IMG/VR virus record: IMGVR_UViG_3300044632_002453 | Span: 1 to 23,340 of that record | Source: a virus | DNA: 23,340 nucleotides | Reading direction: 5' to 3' (one strand) | Shown: positions 14,045 through 22,361 of the stretch, one piece after another | Layout of the letters: each line of letters begins with the position of its first letter | How positions within the stretch are numbered: position 1 is the first letter of the stretch | Made by a program: the position numbers and the translations under genes | Notes under the pieces: generated by a model | What the model was told of the DNA's origin: nothing | Seen by the model: the letters and a program-made list of their open reading frames with translations, nothing else | Database searches by the model: none

Positions 14045-14046
14045 AA

Positions 14047-14958
14047 TTACCAGTAACCAGGATAAGTTTTACCACCCCATAGGTGTCCATATTTGTTAAT
14101 TCTACAGGCCCAATATCCAGCTTTAGTTTTATCTTTCTTAGTTGAACATTTATGTCTAGCAGCAAAAGACTTTCTAGCTTCTGGATTACTTACTTTAGCT
14201 GTTAAACCACCGTGTACATCACCAAAAGCAATCTTTTTAACATTTCCCGTTTTAGGATTTTTTACATATACGTAGTATTTTTTAGTTCCACCACGCATTG
14301 GATAGTTTAACTTAACTTCTTTTCCTTTATATTCAGCTTCATTCAACTCTTCAATGGTTTCCATTGGTAAATCCAAAGGAACTAACTCACCATTAAAGTA
14401 TGCGAATTTTCCTATTTCTGTAGATTCATAAAGTTCTTTATCTATGTCACAAAGTTCAATTTCATTTTTATCAAAAAGTCTACGGGCTTCTTTAATCATT
14501 GAGAAAAACTTTTCAGAACCAGGTCTAAAAATACTTTCTGAAACAGGTATTCCTTTTATAATATGAAACATTAAATCATCAGATGCTAATTCCGAAGACT
14601 CTTCATCTTCGTCACATTTACAATCTTCGCATCCACATTCACAATCTTTACAACCAGTGCAATTATTACAACATCCACATCCTTCACCTTCTTCGTATTC
14701 TGAATCAAATTCATCATCTGACTCTTCATCTCCGAATTCGTTTTCACACTCCATTTTTTCAACATTATCAATATTAATTTCAATAAAAGCTTCAAATTTT
14801 TGAACTTTTTCTAAGTCTTTTTTGAACTTTTTTTCTATTTTTTCTTGGTCTTCTACCGAAGTTTTGATTGTAGGATTAAAATCTTTATCTTTTTCTAAAG
14901 ACTTTGAATTGAAAGTTATTTCTTGATCTACTTCATTAAACTTTTTAATTCGTTTCAT
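14047..14958 (-). CDS. Tagged phage protein with ten-Cys cluster and conserved C-terminal domain
   Basis: The 303-aa protein begins MKRIKKFNEVDQE (tag). Residues 70-120 are very acidic, and residues 94-115 hold ten Cys (CGCCNNC, GCKDCECGC, CKC), metallothionein-like in density. The C-terminal 95 residues form a domain widespread in large phages but of unknown function: YYVYVKNPKTGNVKKIAFGD, then NPEARKSFAARHKC, DKTKAGYWACR and KYGHLWGG. ELNEAEY (residues 204-210) before that domain matches the T4 prohead-protease consensus, with the cut predicted after Glu207. The precursor could therefore release the conserved domain during head maturation. The start lies 8 nt after the upstream stop. The propeptide model is inference. 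Confidence 0.85.
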   Translation of the reverse strand: MKRIKKFNEVDQEITFNSKSLEKDKDFNPTIKTSVEDQEKIEKKFKKDLEKVQKFEAFIEINIDNVEKMECENEFGDEESDDEFDSEYEEGEGCGCCNNCTGCKDCECGCEDCKCDEDEESSELASDDLMFHIIKGIPVSESIFRPGSEKFFSMIKEARRLFDKNEIELCDIDKELYESTEIGKFAYFNGELVPLDLPMETIEELNEAEYKGKEVKLNYPMRGGTKKYYVYVKNPKTGNVKKIAFGDVHGGLTAKVSNPEARKSFAARHKCSTKKDKTKAGYWACRINKYGHLWGGKTYPGYW

Positions 14959-14966
14959 ATTGTTAC

Positions 14967-15176
14967 TTATTTTTTCTGGAACATTCCATCTAATACTTGA
15001 TACATCGCATCTACAACACCATAAGAGTCAACTCCGAATTGACCTTCGTATTTGTCTACAATTTGCATCATATCTTTTTCAAGTTCAGACCATTTATCTT
15101 TTTGTTCTGGTTTTCTTCCGCTTTTTAGAACTTCATCCCAGTCGAATTCCTCATTAAATCTTTTTATATGTTTCAT
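14967..15176 (-). CDS. Small tagged protein
   Basis: The product has 69 residues from the ATG at 15176, starting MKHIKRFNEEFDWDEVL. A longer reading from 15209 was rejected because it would overlap the upstream gene heavily and hide the tag. The ATG overlaps the upstream TGA as ATGA, which decides the start and implies coupling. The body is helical and acidic (WSELEKDMMQIVDKYEGQFG, then VVDAMYQVLDGMF). Its tag K-R-F-N-E is almost the same as K-K-F-N-E of the next gene. No family is recognised. Confidence 0.82.
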   Translation of the reverse strand: MKHIKRFNEEFDWDEVLKSGRKPEQKDKWSELEKDMMQIVDKYEGQFGVDSYGVVDAMYQVLDGMFQKK

Positions 15177-15544
15177 TTTATACTCATCATTTTTAAAACT
15201 TGAGCACATTTCTCATAATCTTCGATTTGCTCTAGTTCTTTAAGATATTCCTTTAATTGATTTCTATTCGATAGTTCTAGTTTTATTCTAAATCTTATTT
15301 CTTCCAATTCTTTCATGTTATTAGCGTGTCCGTCAATAATTTTATTTATTGTGTATTTGTCGGTTTTTTTAGAATAGACAAAATCATCCCAGGTATATAT
15401 TTTATTATCATTTAAAAAATTAATAATTTCTTCAATGCAAATATCAATGTTTGACTTTGGTTGAGGTTTTGATTTTTTTCTACCAAATATTTTCTTAAAA
15501 AATTCCTCATTTAAGAAATCACCATAATTATGAATTTTAGACAT
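15173..15544 (-). CDS. Small tagged helical protein with UVR-like C-terminus
   Basis: The 123-aa protein starts MSKIHNYGDFLNEEFFKK, a looser form of the N-terminal tag (aromatic residues then L-N-E). A basic stretch GRKKSKPQPKS follows, then a helical body. Its last 30 residues (LKEYLKELEQIEDYEKCAQV) resemble the UVR-type helical motif and the 57-aa ORF at 12731. It is the first gene of the minus operon running to 13392. A TATATATA stretch lies only 5 nt before the ATG. Divergent from it is the giant baseplate gene. No function is known. Confidence 0.8.
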   Translation of the reverse strand: MSKIHNYGDFLNEEFFKKIFGRKKSKPQPKSNIDICIEEIINFLNDNKIYTWDDFVYSKKTDKYTINKIIDGHANNMKELEEIRFRIKLELSNRNQLKEYLKELEQIEDYEKCAQVLKMMSIK

Positions 15545-15548
15545 ACTC

Positions 15549-15557
15549 TATATATAT
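15549..15557 (-). promoter_or_regulatory. TATATATAT stretch at the start of the tagged-protein operon
   Basis: It lies 5 nt before the ATG at 15544, like the box at 783-790. Such spacing would give an almost leaderless transcript if used as a -10 element, so the assignment is tentative. Confidence 0.3.
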
Positions 15558-15588
15558 TATTTTTGTCGATTGAGAAATAGAAAATTAA

Positions 15589-15594
15589 TATATA
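15589..15594 (+). promoter_or_regulatory. TATATA box upstream of the giant tail gene
   Basis: TATATA ends 21 nt before the ATG at 15615 in the 70-bp divergent gap with the tagged-protein operon. Confidence 0.45.
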
Positions 15595-15614
15595 ATCAAA
15601 ACCAATTATAGTAG

Positions 15615-18600
15615 ATGTCCAATCATAAAAAATTAGTCTTCTTTAACAAAGAGGGTGATTATTTAAATTTTCAATATAACCAATTAGATGATAGATTCGA
15701 AGGAGATATTCTTTTTCATGAGAATTCAACTGATACATTTAAGACATATGCAATTTATATGCTTGAAGATGTGCCTTCATTTGAGTTTGAGTCACCTGGT
15801 GAATTAACAACAAATAAATTTCAGTTATTTAATGAATATGGATTTCATTTTTATGGTGCAAAATTCTATAATCAAAAAATTACTAAAGTAGAGCCGGTAA
15901 ATAATGATCCCGAATTTTATACAAAATGGATTTATGGTCAAGGTTTTGATGCTAAATTTCCAGTTGGTTCTATTATTCAATTTGATAATATTGGACTTGA
16001 GTTCACCGATTTAACACAGACTTATGTAGTAGTTGGTTCAAAACAAGGAGCTATTATGATTTTAACTCAAATGGACAATGCGACTTTTGAGTCTACATAT
16101 TTTACTACTTACATAGAGCCTGAAATTTATCAAAACTTTTCTTTATCCGGTATAAATGCTTTTGGTGTTTATGATTATGTTGATGGTAACTATAATGATA
16201 GACTTTCTAAGTGGAATGAACCAGAATTTTATAGTAAATATTATATTAAAAAGAAACTAAATGTAGTAGGTAGTGGTAAAAATGATGGAATTTATACAGT
16301 TAAAGATGTAAATTTAGCTGATACGGTTCACTATGAATACTCAGTTAGTAAAAATAGTCTTCCTCAAAATTCTGATTTGATAATAGAGGTTATAACAAGA
16401 ACAGATGTTCCTCTTGTTTATACTGGTCAGATTGATTTTATTTCTGGTGGAAAGATGACTGTTTTAGAAGATTATCCTCAAATTTTAAAACCAGGTGTTG
16501 AATTTAAAATAGTTGGTTCGGTTACTCATAGTAATTTCTTTACTGTGGAGGAGATGCCTCAATTCTCTGAAATCAATTCAACTTATTATTTCGCAACTGC
16601 TTCTCAAGTTCTTTTTAATAATAGAGTTTATGAATGTACTCAAGCATATACTATAAGATTTGATTCGGTTGGTGATTTGACTGGTGTTTCAACGATAAAT
16701 CCTGAAAATCCTGGTTATTGGACAAGTAATCCTACCTATATCAGGGTAAAAGAACCTACATTTGATGAGGTTTTAAATAATGGTCAAATTTATCTTACTA
16801 CTGATAGGTATTATTATACTTTTGGATGGACTTCTTCAGCTGAGGCAACTTTAGCTTCTGTTGCTGAAAAATTTGCTATTGATTTAAAACTATTTAACAT
16901 AGATTTATTCTATATTGATAGACTTAGAGCTGATTTGGTTTATCCATCAAATTATGCAAAAGTTAATTTTTATCACACACAAGTTGGTGCAACATATTCA
17001 ATTGGTTCTGTCAAACAAGCTAGAGAAAGACTTGTTGAGGTTGTAGAACCTTTTAAATATGAGTTGAACTACAATTATTCTGTTAATAAAAAATATAACA
17101 TCGTTTTTACTGATATTGATCAACAAGGAATTCAATTAAGTATCAATAAAATGATTTATGATGAGGCAGTTGCTTTTTTATATAGTGGTGGATTGATTGA
17201 TATGGAGAGAACAATTGATAGAACTGTTAGAAATTGGTTAAAAAGATGGTATTTGAGATTGTTTCAATTAGGAATAACTGCTGAGTTAAAATATACCGGA
17301 ACTTTCAATTCTGTATTCTATAATACAATTGTTTTAAAATCAACATACCCTAATGTTCCAATGAATTTAGAATATGTAAAAGTAGGAGTTACTGCTGATT
17401 ATTATATTGAACATACAAAAATTCAATTTACTGATTTAGGTCCTTACTTAAATATTAAAATAAATGATAAAGACTATGGTCAGGAAACAATATTTTCAGG
17501 AACTACTCCAAATATTGGGGCTACTTTAGATGCTTGGCAAGAAGCACATCAAGATTTTCTACTTGAGTTTGGAATTGTTGCCAGAGCTTATAATACCATT
17601 TTGAAATTAAATATAAAATCTTTAATAAGACTTGATGTTTCAATCGCAACTGGTAAAATCAATAAACCAGGTTTATTTGATTATAAAGTGACGAAATATA
17701 TGATTGGAAATCCTGGTGTATTAGTTGCTTCAAATGAAGTGAAGTTACCTTCTTCTTCAGATTTTAACTTTGAACAAACAGGATTCTCAACTGGAATGGC
17801 CTTCTCTATAAACAACACTCAATATCCATGGGTTAATCAAGATTATACTATTCAGTTTTTAGACCCACAGGTGTTAAATTTAAGCTATCAAGGACCATTT
17901 TGGGGATTAACTCAAAATCCTTGTGACGCCTCTGGATTTATGACATTGGCATTTGATGCTGGTTTTGGTCAAACCGATTGTACTATACCGGTTTCTCCAA
18001 CTGCTGCAACTGGGGCTTCTGGTCCCGGTGGTCCATTTGACCCTCAGATGTTTGATCCTACAATGTTTACCGTTATATTCAATCCTAATGGATATACATT
18101 AAATACTTATGATTTGAGTTTTTATCCAGGAACTACTAACTTGGTTGATATTGAATATATTCAGTTAACAAATGCTGTTTATGGTTTTGGTGACCATTTA
18201 GTTGTTATCGATGCTCTTTATGGATATTATATCACTACCATCGATCTTATTGGAAATACTCAATCTATTGAAATGGAATTCAATCCATTGAATAGTTATC
18301 TTTACTGTCTTTCTAAAGAGTATATGTGGATTATTGATCCTACTTCTAATATATTAGTTTCTTCTGTTACGTTTAGTGGTGGAGCTTTAGCTTATGATAT
18401 GGAAATTAATCCATTTAATGGTGATGTTTATGTTACTTATGAGAACAAAACATATATAAATATTTGGAGTGTTGATAATATTAACCAAACACCGACAACT
18501 TCAATATCTACAACAGCTTATGGATATCCTGGATCAATGGTCTTCAATGATTTTGAGGGTGATATGTATGTAACTTGTGGAACAAGTTCGGTTTTAAGAA

Positions 18601-21533
18601 TTAGTGGTGGTGTTCCTGGTGATGATTTTACAGGGGCTTTTGCTTTTCCTGGAAATCCAAATAGAGTTTTACAAACATCTTATGGAATTCCGGCTGTTGT
18701 GAAAGATTATATTTTTTATGAACCAGTAAATGAGGCAATTTACGTTTATGGAAGTAGTAGTCTTTGGAAAATTGATAATGGGATCACTCAATCATCGTCT
18801 CTTACATATAGTGGATTCAGTGATATCATATTTAATAATATAACAAGTGAGATGAACATCTCTGATGCTTCATTGTTATTTACAAGATTAAATTTATCAG
18901 AAGACAGTGGAACACAATTAGCTATTGCAAATTACGGATATCTTACTGTTAATCAATATGATGGTGATATTTACTTATCATCTCAGTCAATGAATAACAT
19001 TGTTGTGCTTCAGGGTTCAACTGGTCTTATAATACACACCGAGCCTTTGAATGCACCGACTGGTAGAATTATTTTTAATCCAGAGAGGAATTCAGCTTGG
19101 GCAATACAGCCATCAACTCAACAAATAGTTGAAATACAAGTTGACTTAAATCTTTCAATTCTACAAGCGGCTCCAACATTTTCTGAAGTTGGTGAAAATA
19201 ATTATGGAACTTTAGCTCCAACATATCAGCCAAAAGAAAGTGTTTGGTTGAAAACTCGTCAGTATTTTAGAAGACCAAGAGAGAATTTTGAAGGAGATGT
19301 TTCGGTTAAATATTATTGGAGATGGATGACCGACCAAGTTAAAGACTTTTTCTTATATGATTTTTCAGGTAATCAGTTAGAAACAACAAGTTCATATGCT
19401 TATACCGGACCTAAGCCACTTCTGGATATAGTATTGAATAATAATCCTAACAGAGATTTGACCAAGACTAATATTCCTGGAAACCAACAAACAGTTTTTG
19501 AGCAAATTGAATATACACTAAGTTATATAGATGATGAAGATGATGTTTCTGTTGAAACTGAATCTATGGAATTATTTATTGGTTATAAATCTGAAAAAGA
19601 AGGGGCTATTAGAAATGTTTTACAATTGTATAAAAAAGAAGAAATAGACTTTGATATTATGTCTGATTCTGTTAATTATATAACATTTAAGACATTAAAT
19701 ACAAATGGTGATAAGAGAGGTATAATTTCACTTAGTGATACATCTACTGAAATATTTACCGGTAGAGGTTTAAAACAAGGTCATCAGATTGTTATTTATA
19801 TAACAGATCCAACTAATCTAAAAAAACAATATATTTCAAATAATAATGCAATAGTTGTTAAAATTAGAGACGTTTTTACTAGAACTATTGTTGTTGACTT
19901 TTTTAATGTTGACTATGACTTTTTAGAAGAAGAAAAAACAATAGTTACTGATTACCCAAGTATTGGAAAAACAACTTATCTAAAAGTTAGAATTAAAGTA
20001 AAAGATAAAGAGATTGGTAGATTTGTAACATATGGTGAAACAACAGAGGAAGATATAAGATTCAAAATTGAGTTAGGAAATATCGGAAAATTAATTGCCC
20101 CTGATGAGGTATTTATTTTCAAAGAATATGATATTTTAGAAGGAGGTATTGATTGGAAGATTCTAAACCGTAAAAGAAAAGAGATGTTAATGAATAGAAA
20201 CTTAATCTATCCTTACATTGGTTCTTATAAATCTTTAGTAAACGCTATAAACTATTTTGGATACAATGACTTACAACTTAATGAGTATTATAGAAATACT
20301 GATGGTTTTTCTAAAGACTTTGGAAAGCTTTTCAAAGTCGAAATTCCTGATGTTTTTGATAATACTATAAAGGGTTGGAATGAAAGAGACTTTTTACAAA
20401 AATATTTACCAAATGATAAGTATGAAGAAACAAATATGTTTAATTTGACTTATTTTATAACTGATAAAGAAGGAAATTATATTTTAGAGTATAGTCTTGA
20501 TGAGATAATTATTAAACTACAAGGTTTAAAGTATTGGTTAAAAAGAAATATCATACCACTCACACATAAGATTATGGATATAACAGGTGTGTCTTATTTT
20601 ACAGGTGGAACTTACATTGATCATGTTGTATATGATGTTAGAAATATTAAAATAAAAGAGGATATGACACCGATAACATTCAAATTGAATGAAGCTTATC
20701 TTTATCCTGTAAACTCTGGATCAACAGTTTATAATTGTGTATTAGATTTTTATACTATAATTGAGGGATATGGTGAAAAACCTGAATACGCTAATTTGAT
20801 GTCAAGTTATTTTGTTAAAGCTGGTAAATTAATAGATGCTAAGCCATTTAGACCTTATAATGATTATAAAGATATTATTCAGTTACCTGATGTATTTGAT
20901 ATTAAAATAAGAACTTACAAGATTTATAAAGAGTGGGCTCCTTATACAATTTACTCAAAGGATGATAAGATATTCTATTTTGATAAATTGTATATTTCTA
21001 CAAAAGATAATAATAAATTAAATAATCCGAGAAAATATGAAAATGTTGAAGAGTGGGTTCCTTTAGTGAGTGCGAGTCCATTGGAAATCCTTACAAACGG
21101 AAATCCGGTTTATGATGATTCACCAAAGTATCAAGTTGGAACTATAGTAAAGTATAAAGGTGAGATTTATAACTTCAGTGGATTGGGTGCTACTGGTTCA
21201 ACTGTTTCTCCGGAGTTTGATCCTAACAACTGGTTAAATGTAACTGATTGGAAAGAGATTCCTAATGAGCCTGTTCAGTATATAACTGAATTTAGAAGAG
21301 GAGATGATTTAAATCCATTTAATTTTACAATAGATTCGAATATAGATCCTTTCTTAGTTATTGAAGTTGTATCTCATAATGGATATGGTCAGATATATAA
21401 AGATCAAAAAAATTATCAAATAAAGGGATTAAAAGATTTAACTGAGCCTTATAAATATTTAGACCCAATTGGTCCATTTATTCCTATTAAACCAATAGAA
21501 GAACAAGTTATTGCTGGTGGTGGTGGAATTTAA
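15615..21533 (+). CDS. Giant tail/baseplate structural protein with embedded beta-propeller
   Basis: The protein has 1972 residues. The C-terminal third includes GGIDWKILNRKRKEMLMNRN and IGSYKSLVNAINYFGY (about residues 1506-1552), which resembles the P2 gpI / T4 gp7-type wedge region. That suggests a baseplate wedge subunit; T4 gp7 has 1032 aa. A Gly/Pro linker (TGASGPGGPFDP) near residue 800 leads into a beta-propeller (about 835-1180) made of YVTN/NHL-like blades, for example EINPFNGDVYVTY and FNDFEGDMYVTC. Three W/Y-rich motifs (about 330-375, 1769-1817, 1838-1880; YKGEIYNFSGLG ... NNWLNV) look like chitin-binding type CBM5/12 modules. Together these suggest a wedge protein with added host-surface binding parts. 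It is co-transcribed with 21548-22318. The wedge assignment is moderate, the propeller better supported. Confidence 0.8.
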   Translation: MSNHKKLVFFNKEGDYLNFQYNQLDDRFEGDILFHENSTDTFKTYAIYMLEDVPSFEFESPGELTTNKFQLFNEYGFHFYGAKFYNQKITKVEPVNNDPEFYTKWIYGQGFDAKFPVGSIIQFDNIGLEFTDLTQTYVVVGSKQGAIMILTQMDNATFESTYFTTYIEPEIYQNFSLSGINAFGVYDYVDGNYNDRLSKWNEPEFYSKYYIKKKLNVVGSGKNDGIYTVKDVNLADTVHYEYSVSKNSLPQNSDLIIEVITRTDVPLVYTGQIDFISGGKMTVLEDYPQILKPGVEFKIVGSVTHSNFFTVEEMPQFSEINSTYYFATASQVLFNNRVYECTQAYTIRFDSVGDLTGVSTINPENPGYWTSNPTYIRVKEPTFDEVLNNGQIYLTTDRYYYTFGWTSSAEATLASVAEKFAIDLKLFNIDLFYIDRLRADLVYPSNYAKVNFYHTQVGATYSIGSVKQARERLVEVVEPFKYELNYNYSVNKKYNIVFTDIDQQGIQLSINKMIYDEAVAFLYSGGLIDMERTIDRTVRNWLKRWYLRLFQLGITAELKYTGTFNSVFYNTIVLKSTYPNVPMNLEYVKVGVTADYYIEHTKIQFTDLGPYLNIKINDKDYGQETIFSGTTPNIGATLDAWQEAHQDFLLEFGIVARAYNTILKLNIKSLIRLDVSIATGKINKPGLFDYKVTKYMIGNPGVLVASNEVKLPSSSDFNFEQTGFSTGMAFSINNTQYPWVNQDYTIQFLDPQVLNLSYQGPFWGLTQNPCDASGFMTLAFDAGFGQTDCTIPVSPTAATGASGPGGPFDPQMFDPTMFTVIFNPNGYTLNTYDLSFYPGTTNLVDIEYIQLTNAVYGFGDHLVVIDALYGYYITTIDLIGNTQSIEMEFNPLNSYLYCLSKEYMWIIDPTSNILVSSVTFSGGALAYDMEINPFNGDVYVTYENKTYINIWSVDNINQTPTTSISTTAYGYPGSMVFNDFEGDMYVTCGTSSVLRISGGVPGDDFTGAFAFPGNPNRVLQTSYGIPAVVKDYIFYEPVNEAIYVYGSSSLWKIDNGITQSSSLTYSGFSDIIFNNITSEMNISDASLLFTRLNLSEDSGTQLAIANYGYLTVNQYDGDIYLSSQSMNNIVVLQGSTGLIIHTEPLNAPTGRIIFNPERNSAWAIQPSTQQIVEIQVDLNLSILQAAPTFSEVGENNYGTLAPTYQPKESVWLKTRQYFRRPRENFEGDVSVKYYWRWMTDQVKDFFLYDFSGNQLETTSSYAYTGPKPLLDIVLNNNPNRDLTKTNIPGNQQTVFEQIEYTLSYIDDEDDVSVETESMELFIGYKSEKEGAIRNVLQLYKKEEIDFDIMSDSVNYITFKTLNTNGDKRGIISLSDTSTEIFTGRGLKQGHQIVIYITDPTNLKKQYISNNNAIVVKIRDVFTRTIVVDFFNVDYDFLEEEKTIVTDYPSIGKTTYLKVRIKVKDKEIGRFVTYGETTEEDIRFKIELGNIGKLIAPDEVFIFKEYDILEGGIDWKILNRKRKEMLMNRNLIYPYIGSYKSLVNAINYFGYNDLQLNEYYRNTDGFSKDFGKLFKVEIPDVFDNTIKGWNERDFLQKYLPNDKYEETNMFNLTYFITDKEGNYILEYSLDEIIIKLQGLKYWLKRNIIPLTHKIMDITGVSYFTGGTYIDHVVYDVRNIKIKEDMTPITFKLNEAYLYPVNSGSTVYNCVLDFYTIIEGYGEKPEYANLMSSYFVKAGKLIDAKPFRPYNDYKDIIQLPDVFDIKIRTYKIYKEWAPYTIYSKDDKIFYFDKLYISTKDNNKLNNPRKYENVEEWVPLVSASPLEILTNGNPVYDDSPKYQVGTIVKYKGEIYNFSGLGATGSTVSPEFDPNNWLNVTDWKEIPNEPVQYITEFRRGDDLNPFNFTIDSNIDPFLVIEVVSHNGYGQIYKDQKNYQIKGLKDLTEPYKYLDPIGPFIPIKPIEEQVIAGGGGI

Positions 21534-21547
21534 AAATAAAATAAATT

Positions 21548-22318
21548 ATGGTTAGTTTTTATTATAAAGTAGGTTATGTTGAGACAAAAACTCCTTGGTA
21601 TTTACCGAGATTCGATACTGTTAAAGATTTTTTGACTATTTTAAGTAAAGATGAAGAGTTAAGTGTGTTTAGAATATTAATTGGTGGTCAGGTTTTATAT
21701 GATTGGAATTCTTGGAATGTTGAACTTTATTTAGAGTTTGATAACTGGCAGGCTAATTTAGATTTTGTTTTTCTGGAAAGAATGATGGCTAAAATTTATA
21801 AAATAGGTTTTGAAAATAGACTTTTAGCTGATGTTACTTTTTGTGGTATACATCAATATTCTGACCAGTATGTTAGTGCTAAGAATAGAAGTTTTTTCTT
21901 TCCTAATTTTAATAACTCACCGTTTATTAAGTTTAACCATATTGTTAAAACTGTGGATGGTGAGTCATCTGAGACTTTTATTAGTTCGACAAAAAATACT
22001 ATTCCATTAACTGATTACTTGGTAAGATTTTCAAATGTCAATAGTAAATATAGTGATGTTGTTATTAGTAAAAACTCTTTACAAAAATATATCTTTAAAG
22101 AGGCATTATCAATTGATTTTTTCATTTCTTTATCACAAACTCAATTTGAACAAACAAAAAAGAATTCTGATTGGGGTTTAAATTTAAATTCAAACACTTT
22201 ATTAAATGCCCCTGCTAGTGGTAATCCTCCAACTCTGGGTCCAATACCAAGTGGAAACTTTTTTCAAGCTCCTCAACCTTCAATTTCAGGTGGTTCGGGT
22301 TTTCTACTCGATGAGTAG
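21548..22318 (+). CDS. Nucleotidyltransferase-like phage protein, probably tail-associated
   Basis: The 256-aa product starts 14 nt after the giant gene and has no promoter box, so it shares that transcript. Residues 43-110 (FRILIGGQVLYDWNSWNVEL, then LERMMAKIYKIGFENRLLAD) resemble nucleotidyltransferase-fold proteins sometimes found in large phages. Where active enzymes have the D-x-D metal pair, this one has WNVELYLEF, so catalysis is doubtful. The C-terminal 50 residues are Pro/Gly/Asn/Ser-rich (APASGNPPTLGPIPSGNFF), like a flexible tail. It could be a virion-associated protein of the baseplate or fibre region. The fold call is tentative. It ends with TAG and a bidirectional terminator. 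Confidence 0.75.
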   Translation: MVSFYYKVGYVETKTPWYLPRFDTVKDFLTILSKDEELSVFRILIGGQVLYDWNSWNVELYLEFDNWQANLDFVFLERMMAKIYKIGFENRLLADVTFCGIHQYSDQYVSAKNRSFFFPNFNNSPFIKFNHIVKTVDGESSETFISSTKNTIPLTDYLVRFSNVNSKYSDVVISKNSLQKYIFKEALSIDFFISLSQTQFEQTKKNSDWGLNLNSNTLLNAPASGNPPTLGPIPSGNFFQAPQPSISGGSGFLLDE

Positions 22319-22330
22319 ATTTTTGATAAA

Positions 22331-22360
22331 AAAAAAGAGGAAAATAAATTCCTCTTTTTT
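22331..22360. terminator. Bidirectional terminator between convergent genes
   Basis: AAAAAAGAGGAA (22331-22342) pairs exactly with TTCCTCTTTTTT (22349-22360) around AATAAA. It lies between stops at 22318 and 22362, and each strand has a T-run after the stem. Confidence 0.9.
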
Positions 22361-22361
22361 A

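Noticed and set aside
14610-14680. Cys-rich stretch considered as a frameshift or sequencing artefact
   Set aside because: The frame is open on both sides, and a tag and a conserved domain lie in the same frame before and after it.
14583-14795. Two ORFs overlapping the Cys-rich region on both strands
   Set aside because: They are out-of-frame readings of the 303-aa gene. Its frame carries the tag, the Cys cluster and the conserved C-terminal domain without interruption.
15177-15209. Upstream extension of the small tagged protein (start at 15209)
   Set aside because: It would overlap the upstream gene by 37 nt. The ATGA junction at 15173-15176 and the tag starting at 15176 fit the pattern of the operon.
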